A DNA stretch of 46,301 nt from CAYRIY01 sp964424335 (GTDB taxonomy: Bacteria > Bacillota > Limnochordia > DTU080 > RSA5), in the NCBI GenBank assembly GCA_964424335.1, contig CAYRIY010000017.1:1-46301 (forward strand), given 5' to 3'. The notes beneath the pieces are model-generated. The model was given only the letters and a program-made list of their open reading frames with translations. It was not told where the DNA came from and made no database searches. Shown piece by piece: positions 40,958 to 46,301 of this stretch (the stretch's first letter is position 1; each line of letters starts with the position of its first letter). Made by a program: the position numbers and the translations under genes.

Positions 40958-41413
40958 TTGCCTTCCAAAATCGATGAGCGGGACAAAAAACAGTATGCGA
41001 GCATGGCCTCGCTTTACCGCCCCAAACCGCATTATTTAAGGAATTTTGCGTTGGCCTTTGTGGTCGGTGGGGCGATCTGCGTCGTCGGTCAAGTGTTTCA
41101 GCAATTTATCGTGGCACAAGGGTTAAACGACACGGATGCCGGGGCGCGGGTGGCGACCATCATGATCTTTGTGGGAGCGCTCCTCACCGGGATCGGCGTC
41201 TACGACGAGATCGGCAAGTTCGGCGGCGCAGGATCGGCCATCCCGATCACGGGTTTTGCCAACTCGATCGTATCGCCGGCGATGGAGTTTGCCCGTGAGG
41301 GCTACGTTTTGGGCATGGCCGCGCAGATGTTCGTCGTGGCCGGTCCCGTCATCGTCTACGGGGTTGCGTCGGCCATAATAATGGCGGCTCTAAGAGCGCT
41401 CATCTCCTTTTGA
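40958..41413 (+). CDS. spoVAC: Stage V sporulation protein AC
   Basis: Membrane channel subunit of the dipicolinate transport complex in the spore inner membrane; SpoVAC is reported to behave as a mechanosensitive channel. 151 aa with about four hydrophobic segments and the family sequence LRNFALAFVVGGAICVVGQ (about residues 27-45) and GFANSIVSPAMEFAREGYVL. The start is TTG with GGAGG 12 nt upstream. It is the first spoVA gene of this locus; spoVAA and spoVAB are absent. Confidence 0.96.
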   Translation: MPSKIDERDKKQYASMASLYRPKPHYLRNFALAFVVGGAICVVGQVFQQFIVAQGLNDTDAGARVATIMIFVGALLTGIGVYDEIGKFGGAGSAIPITGFANSIVSPAMEFAREGYVLGMAAQMFVVAGPVIVYGVASAIIMAALRALISF

Positions 41414-41484
41414 GATTGTTCGAATAGCCCACAGAGATCATTGGACTTTTTTAGCTAGACGGATTTACTAAGGAGCCAGAGCGC

Positions 41485-42549
41485 ATGAACGTCTACGCCC
41501 CCGCTAGGCAAGCCGCTTGGAACAAGGTCGGGAAAAGAAGCCTTCAGTTTCCTTCTCGACCTGCGATCGTATCGACGTTTACGGTCTGTGGCCCCATGGA
41601 AGGCAAAGGGCCTCTTGGACGCAACTTCGACACAGTCATGCCGGACGCGTTTTACGGCGAGAAGCGCTGGGAGAAAACAGAGAGCAAGATGCTCCGCGAG
41701 TCGATTTCGCACTGCATTTCCCGTGCCGGACTGTGTGAGAGCGACATCGACGCGATTATCACCGGCGACCTCCTCAGCCAATGCATCGGGAGCAGCTTTG
41801 CCGCCCGGGACATCTCGATCCCGCATCTAGGCGTCTACTCTGCGTGCGCATCTTTTGCCGAAGGGTTGATCATCGCCTCGATGAGCTATGAAGGGGGCTT
41901 TTTCGAGCGCGCAGTCGTAGGAGTCTCGTCCCATCACGAAACGGCGGAGCGCCAGTTTCGCTTTCCTACGGAGCTCGGCGTGCAAAGACCCCCTTCCGCG
42001 CAGTGGACGGCAACGATTGCAGCCTCGGTGCTGGTGGGTGACGGCAAGGCGCAAACCGGTACGGACGGCGAGCCTCCGATTTACATTCGCGGCGCAACTG
42101 TCGGCGAGGTAATCGAGATGGGCTCGAAGGATCCGTTTGACATGGGGACCGCAATGGCGCCTGCCGCGGTGGACACGATCTCCCGACACTTTCACGACTT
42201 TGGCATGAATCCTAAGGAGTACGACGCGGTCATCACCGGCGACCTTGGCTACGTCGGCAACCAGATTGCCGCAGATCTTCTCGAGTCGAAAGGCTATGCC
42301 GTCCGCTCGAGACTTTTTGATTGCGGGCTCATCTTGTACGATCGAACGTCGCAGGACGTTCATGCGGGAGGGAGCGGCGCCGCCTGCTCTGCCGGCGTCT
42401 TTTGCGCCCATATCGCACACAAGATGCGCTCTGGGGAGTGGCAACGGGTGCTGTTAGCACCGACGGGTTCGCTCCACAGCCCGACGAGTTACAAGCAGGG
42501 AGAGGCAATTCCGGCTATTTGCCACGCGGTCTTGTTTGAGGCCGTCTAA
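41485..42549 (+). CDS. spoVAD: Stage V sporulation protein AD
   Basis: Dipicolinate-binding protein with a thiolase/ketoacyl synthase fold on the spore inner membrane. 354 aa, close to the usual 338. Conserved stretches include GRNFDTVMPDAFYGEKRWEK, GVYSACASFAEGLIIASM and ITGDLGYVGNQIAADLL, and the C-terminal PTGSLHSPTSYKQGEAIPAI. AAGGAG lies 9 nt before the ATG. A 71-nt gap separates it from spoVAC. Confidence 0.97.
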   Translation: MNVYAPARQAAWNKVGKRSLQFPSRPAIVSTFTVCGPMEGKGPLGRNFDTVMPDAFYGEKRWEKTESKMLRESISHCISRAGLCESDIDAIITGDLLSQCIGSSFAARDISIPHLGVYSACASFAEGLIIASMSYEGGFFERAVVGVSSHHETAERQFRFPTELGVQRPPSAQWTATIAASVLVGDGKAQTGTDGEPPIYIRGATVGEVIEMGSKDPFDMGTAMAPAAVDTISRHFHDFGMNPKEYDAVITGDLGYVGNQIAADLLESKGYAVRSRLFDCGLILYDRTSQDVHAGGSGAACSAGVFCAHIAHKMRSGEWQRVLLAPTGSLHSPTSYKQGEAIPAICHAVLFEAV

Positions 42550-42603
42550 GTTTGCGCCTTGTCGGCCTAGAGTCGGCGGCTTGCTTTGAGAGGGGATCGG
42601 GGT

Positions 42604-42954
42604 ATGAGCTATTTGATGGCCTTCCTGGTAGGGGGTTCGATCTGTGCACTCGGCCAGACGCTCTTTGACCGCACTCGCCTAACCATGGCCCACGTGATGG
42701 TGATCTTCGTCGTGACGGGGTCTGTACTGACGGGGCTTGGTCTTTACGAACCGCTGATTCGAATTGGGGGCGCTGGCGCAACGGTGCCCGTCTCGAATTT
42801 TGGTTACGTGCTAACCCAAGGGGTGATCGACAACTTTGACCAGGCCGGCGTTTTTGGGTTGTTCGAAGGCGTATTCTCGCTCGCCGGAGGCGCACTGGCC
42901 GCTGCCATCCTCTTTGGGTTTGTGATGTCCTTACTCTTCCACCCAAAGGGGTAA
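42604..42954 (+). CDS. spoVAE: Stage V sporulation protein AE (SpoVAEb)
   Basis: Small membrane subunit of the dipicolinate channel. 116 aa with about four hydrophobic segments and the SpoVAC/SpoVAE family sequence (YLMAFLVGGSICALGQTLFD at the N-terminus, GGAGATVPVSNFGYVL in the middle). It is visibly related to SpoVAC. ATG 42604 has GAGGGG 6-7 nt upstream. It lies 54 nt after spoVAD. Confidence 0.96.
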   Translation: MSYLMAFLVGGSICALGQTLFDRTRLTMAHVMVIFVVTGSVLTGLGLYEPLIRIGGAGATVPVSNFGYVLTQGVIDNFDQAGVFGLFEGVFSLAGGALAAAILFGFVMSLLFHPKG

Positions 42955-43036
42955 CTCCCAGTTCAATTCGGGAATACGCCTTCGGTGCATCCGCAAGAAT
43001 ACACCTTGTGATCAAAAGCGTGTCGGAGGTGAGAGC

Positions 43037-43369
43037 ATGGACTGGTTGGGTACGGCCGTTCGCGTTGTTGTCTCGGCCCTCGTCCTTATGTTTGTCGGTT
43101 TCATCCTGCCAGGGTTCAGCACGATGTCGTTCTTTACCGCGCTGCTTGCTGCTATCGTCATCGGAGCCATCGGGTGGGTCATTGAGTCGACGCTTGGCAA
43201 AGGCGTTTCGCCCTTCAGTCGGGGGCTCGTCGGCTTTCTCGTATCCGCAATCGTGATCTGGGCGACGCAGTTCATCGTCCCAGGGTTAAGCGTGTCGATA
43301 CTTGGAGCGCTCTTGGCTGCGTTTGTCATCGGCATCATCGACTTGTTCGTGCCGACAACCGTTCGGTAA
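43037..43369 (+). CDS. Phage-holin-4-like (YvlD-type) membrane protein with an internal repeat
   Basis: 110 aa and very hydrophobic, with four predicted segments. It resembles the Phage_holin_4_2 family of small membrane proteins, which are not true holins. The halves look duplicated: LPGFSTMSFFTALLAAIVIG and VPGLSVSILGALLAAFVIG align closely. GGAGG lies 7 nt before the ATG. It is inserted between spoVAE and spoVAF on the same strand, so a forespore-membrane role is plausible but unproven. Confidence 0.82.
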   Translation: MDWLGTAVRVVVSALVLMFVGFILPGFSTMSFFTALLAAIVIGAIGWVIESTLGKGVSPFSRGLVGFLVSAIVIWATQFIVPGLSVSILGALLAAFVIGIIDLFVPTTVR

Positions 43370-43444
43370 AGTCACCCTCATACCACGAGCCCGGGCGAGC
43401 GCGCTAACACCTAAGTCTTGCCCGGGGTGAGGGAGGTCACCTTC

Positions 43445-44977
43445 TTGGCCAAGAGTCGGGAGCGTCTCCCGATCAATCGCCGCCTGGCGGAAAACCTCGA
43501 GGCGCTCCGCAAACTTCTCGGGATTGGCGTCACCTATGACATTCTCGAGCGCGAGATCGTCGTGGGAGGTCGCCAGGCGGCCCTCGTCTTCGTCGACGGC
43601 TTCATCAAAGACAAGGTTACCTTGGATATCATTGCGGCCCTTCAACATGTCGAGCGAGCGGAACTTGCGCCGCAAGCGATCAAAAAGCTCCTCAGCTCGA
43701 CGTTGCCGTACTTTGAGGTCGAAACCGTAGATACGCTGGATGATTTGATCGACCAGGCGCTCTCTGGGCCCATGGCCATTTTGATCGACGGAGAGCGATC
43801 TGCGATCATCGTCGATGTGCGGGAGTATCCGGTCCGCAGCATCGAAGAGCCGGATCTGGAGCGGGTCACCCGAGGCTCGCACGAGGGATTCGTCGAGACC
43901 ATGATCTTCAACACGGGAATGATTCGCAGGCGGCTGCGCGATCCGGAGCTCCGCTTCGAAGCCCTATCCGTCGGAACTCGTTCCAAGACGGATGTCGCGA
44001 TCGGCTATATCCGAGACATCGCCGATCCCCAACTCGTCCGGGAAGTAAAGCGACGAATTGAAGAAGCGACGCTGGACGCGTTGCCGATGGGCGCCAAAAA
44101 CCTAGAGGAGATCATCGTAAGAGAGCCATGGAATCCGATTCCCCGGGTGCGCTACACTGAACGTCCTGACGTCGTCGCCGCCCATTTGCTCGAAGGCCAT
44201 GTAACGATCCTCGTCGATACGACGCCCATGGCCATGATCGCACCGGTGACGGTCTTCCATTTCTTCCAGCACGCCGAAGAGTTTTTCCAGTTGCCATTCA
44301 TCGGGACGTACTTGCGCTGGATTCGCGCGCTCGCCTTCGCGTTGGCGACATTTCTCGCGCCGCTCTGGCTTGCGCTTTTTCTCACAGGACCGGAGAACTT
44401 GCCTGAGTTTCTCGGGTTTATAGGTCCAAAGGAGTCGTCATCTACGGTCGCCGTCCCGCTGCAGTTTTTCCTATTGGAGGTCGGGATCGACCTTTTGCGG
44501 ATGGCGCTCATCCACACGCCGAGCGCGCTTGCGACATCTCTTGGTATCGTCGGTGCGATACTCCTTGGCGATCTAGCCGTGCAGGTGGGGCTCTTCATTC
44601 CCGAAGCGATCTTGTATACGGCGGTCGCCGCCATCGGATACTTTGCAGTGCCGAGCATCGAATTTGGTTACGCGCTCAGGCTTTTTCGTTACCTGCTGCT
44701 GATCCTGGTAACGTTGTTCAAGCTTCCAGGGCTATTGGTCGGATTCGTCATCGGATTTGCCCTACTTGCCACGGCCAAATCCATCAACACGCCGTATCTG
44801 TGGCCACTCGTCCCCTTTGACGGACGCAACCTGATCAAAGCGCTCTTCAGGCTGCCGGTGCCTGTAGTCAAGGAGCGCCCCGCGATTTTGGCCAGCGACG
44901 CCACGGACGCCACCCGTATGGAACAAGCCTCCCGTTCAAAGCGGCGCAGGCCCGCCCGCCCACGGCCCCAAGAGTAG
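43445..44977 (+). CDS. spoVAF: SpoVAF/GerA-family spore membrane protein
   Basis: About 510 aa, a relative of germinant-receptor A subunits; in B. subtilis SpoVAF modulates germination with FigP. A soluble N-terminal half (about residues 1-270; VTRGSHEGFVETMIFNTGMI is the GerA-family core) is followed by about five to six transmembrane segments and a basic C-terminal tail (KRRRPARPRP). TTG 43445 has GGGAGG 8 nt upstream; the frame is open to TTG 43418. It is the last gene of the spoVA group. Confidence 0.94.
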   Translation: MAKSRERLPINRRLAENLEALRKLLGIGVTYDILEREIVVGGRQAALVFVDGFIKDKVTLDIIAALQHVERAELAPQAIKKLLSSTLPYFEVETVDTLDDLIDQALSGPMAILIDGERSAIIVDVREYPVRSIEEPDLERVTRGSHEGFVETMIFNTGMIRRRLRDPELRFEALSVGTRSKTDVAIGYIRDIADPQLVREVKRRIEEATLDALPMGAKNLEEIIVREPWNPIPRVRYTERPDVVAAHLLEGHVTILVDTTPMAMIAPVTVFHFFQHAEEFFQLPFIGTYLRWIRALAFALATFLAPLWLALFLTGPENLPEFLGFIGPKESSSTVAVPLQFFLLEVGIDLLRMALIHTPSALATSLGIVGAILLGDLAVQVGLFIPEAILYTAVAAIGYFAVPSIEFGYALRLFRYLLLILVTLFKLPGLLVGFVIGFALLATAKSINTPYLWPLVPFDGRNLIKALFRLPVPVVKERPAILASDATDATRMEQASRSKRRRPARPRPQE

Positions 44978-45000
44978 CGCAGTTTCAGTTTTCGCATGCG

Positions 45001-45030
45001 TTGACCCGTTTTAAACGGGTGTGCTACCAT
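45001..45030 (+). promoter_or_regulatory. lysA promoter with a palindrome in the spacer
   Basis: TTGACC (45001-45006) and TACCAT (45025-45030) are 18 nt apart. The palindrome ACCCGTTTTAAACGGGT (45004-45020) overlaps the -35 and fills most of the spacer. This layout suggests an operator for a dimeric repressor. Confidence 0.5.
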
Positions 45031-45105
45031 AGACCAGACGATGCGTCAAACTTTAGAGCGGTATGTCGCGTGAGTAGGCAGCCCTGCTGGGAGGCACATT
45101 TAACT

Positions 45106-46301
45106 TTGCACCTGCGCGAAAATATGGAGATCAACGACGAAGGCCATCTTACCATTGGCGGTTGTGACACGGTCTTGCTGGCAGAGACGTACGGGACGCC
45201 TCTGTACGTGGTCGATGAAAAGCTAATGCGAGATCGGTGCCGAGGATACCTCGCGGGGTTTCGACGCACCTATCCTAACTCCCGAGTGATTTACGCAGGA
45301 AAGGCGTTGCTTACGACCGCTATTTGCCGCATCGTCGAAGACGAGGGACTCTCGCTCGACGTCGTCTCCGGCGGCGAACTATACACCGCGTTGACGGCGG
45401 GCTTTCCGCTTGAACGAATCTACTTTCACGGCAACAACAAGTCCTTGGACGAGCTCGACATGGCGCTCCGGGTGGGCGTGCATCGGATCGTAGTCGACAA
45501 CTTGTACGAACTTGACATGTTGTCTCAAATGGCGATGGGGCGGGGCGTGAGGGCTTCGGTGCTCCTGCGGCTCACGCCCGGCGTCGATGCGCATACGCAT
45601 TCGTACATGCAAACGGGCCAGGTCGACTCCAAGTTTGGTTTTGGCATTTCAAGCGGCGCCGCGCTTGGTGCGACCCGCGAGGCCTTGAGCAAGCCAAATA
45701 TCGATCTCAAAGGCTTTCACTGTCATATTGGATCGCAGATTTTTGACCTTGGCGCCTTTGATGCAACGGGTCTGGTGATGTTCGATTTCCTCGAGTCCGC
45801 AAGGCAGGAGCTGGGCTTCGTCGCATCCGAGCTCAATTTGGGCGGCGGCCTTGGAATTCGCTACACCTCGAATGATGTTCGCATGGAGCCGGCCGAGTAC
45901 TCGTCAAGGCTCGGCGCGTTGATTGCAAACGAGGTGAAGGCCCGCAATTACCCCGAACCCCTCCTATTGATCGAACCTGGACGCTCGATCGTCGGTGAAG
46001 CCGGGACGACGCTGTATACGGTCGGCGCCAGCAAGGAGATTCCTGGGGTCAGAACGTACATGGCCGTTGACGGAGGCATGGCCGACAATCCCCGTGTGGC
46101 GCTCTATCAGGCAAAGTACGAAGCCGTGGTTGCAAATCGAGCAAGTGAGTCGCCGTCCCGCGTGGTGAGTGTGGCTGGGAAGTGCTGTGAATCAGGGGAT
46201 ATGCTCATCTGGGACCTTGACGTGCCCGAATATCGCCCCGGCGACATCCTCGCCGTCTTCTCCACCGGCGCCTACAACTACTCGATGGCCAGCAACTACA
46301 A
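45106..46301 (+). CDS. lysA: Diaminopimelate decarboxylase, 3' end outside the window
   Basis: PLP enzyme making L-lysine from meso-diaminopimelate. The open frame continues off the window after about 398 codons; the family is about 430-440 aa, so roughly 40 residues are missing. The PLP lysine is in VIYAGKALLT (about residues 62-71). Other motifs are ELNLGGGLGIRY, LLLIEPGRSIVGEAG, the catalytic KCCESGDML (CESxD) and the final GAYNYSMASNY. TTG 45106 with GGGAGG 11 nt upstream gives the usual N-terminus (MHLRENMEINDEGHLTIGG); ATG 45124 is an alternative. Confidence 0.95.
   Translation, partial: MHLRENMEINDEGHLTIGGCDTVLLAETYGTPLYVVDEKLMRDRCRGYLAGFRRTYPNSRVIYAGKALLTTAICRIVEDEGLSLDVVSGGELYTALTAGFPLERIYFHGNNKSLDELDMALRVGVHRIVVDNLYELDMLSQMAMGRGVRASVLLRLTPGVDAHTHSYMQTGQVDSKFGFGISSGAALGATREALSKPNIDLKGFHCHIGSQIFDLGAFDATGLVMFDFLESARQELGFVASELNLGGGLGIRYTSNDVRMEPAEYSSRLGALIANEVKARNYPEPLLLIEPGRSIVGEAGTTLYTVGASKEIPGVRTYMAVDGGMADNPRVALYQAKYEAVVANRASESPSRVVSVAGKCCESGDMLIWDLDVPEYRPGDILAVFSTGAYNYSMASNY

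Noticed and set aside
1..46301. Search for CRISPR arrays, transposases, integrases and phage genes
   Set aside because: No regularly spaced repeats and no mobile-element proteins were seen. The single holin-like gene is a chromosomal membrane-protein family, not evidence of a prophage.

Overview
The window is a chromosomal segment of a spore-forming, Gram-positive member of the Bacillota (Firmicutes). The sporulation genes spoVT, spoVS, spoVAC, spoVAD, spoVAE and a spoVAF/GerA-type gene point there. So do two T-box leaders, RNase Y, an RlmCD-type methyltransferase, recX, strong purine-rich ribosome binding sites and frequent GTG/TTG starts. The DNA is moderately GC-rich. The presence of complex I and the reduced spoVA set argue against a close Bacillus subtilis relative. 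I cannot name the genus from sequence alone. Almost everything looks like core genome; I see no insertion sequence, prophage or CRISPR array.

Layout. Positions 1-2000 hold the 3' end of a tRNA-Ala, an rRNA methyltransferase and a cold-shock gene. Positions 2048-12309 (minus strand) are one long respiratory operon, nuoABCDHIJKLMN, with a perfect-consensus promoter at 12304-12332 and a strong terminator at 1969-2000. Positions 12500-18600 mix pgsA, a coiled-coil protein with a C-terminal TetR-like helix-turn-helix, spoVT, a PAP2 phosphatase, a membrane-anchored protein paired with a short FtsH-like protease, and infC, which starts at ATT and is cut off from rpmI-rplT. infC and the T-box-controlled trpS diverge from overlapping promoters.

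Positions 20100-29800 contain a CNNM/CorC-type transporter, a sliding-clamp (DnaN) paralogue with a small unknown partner, a T-box-controlled argS, a DUF3084-like membrane coiled-coil protein, a translationally coupled dCTP pyrophosphatase-like and dCMP deaminase pair, a CDF exporter with manganese-type metal ligands, and a site-2 protease. Positions 29812-32529 (minus strand) are a three-gene ABC importer of the TrpXYZ-like class.

Positions 32744-40503 follow a familiar Bacillota order, cinA-thpR-recA-recX-rny-X-spoVS-dipeptidase. Gene X is unrecognised and sits where B. subtilis has ymdB. rny has a structured leader containing an intrinsic terminator, and spoVS has a sigma-H-like promoter. 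Positions 40586-44977 appear to be a forespore cluster (dodecin, spoVAC, spoVAD, spoVAE, a holin-4-like protein, spoVAF). It is followed by lysA, which runs off the window and whose promoter contains a palindrome.

How the genes fit together: the nuo operon supplies proton-pumping respiration. The SpoVA group with SpoVS and SpoVT belongs to late sporulation and dipicolinate handling. lysA supplies lysine from the diaminopimelate pathway. trpS and argS sense uncharged tRNA. The dCTP/dCMP pair feeds dUMP for thymidylate. RecA and RecX handle DNA repair, and RNase Y handles mRNA decay. The most unusual items are the FtsH-like pair, the clamp paralogue with its small neighbour, the rny leader, the coiled-coil/TetR-like protein, and the 18-bp inverted repeat after argS.
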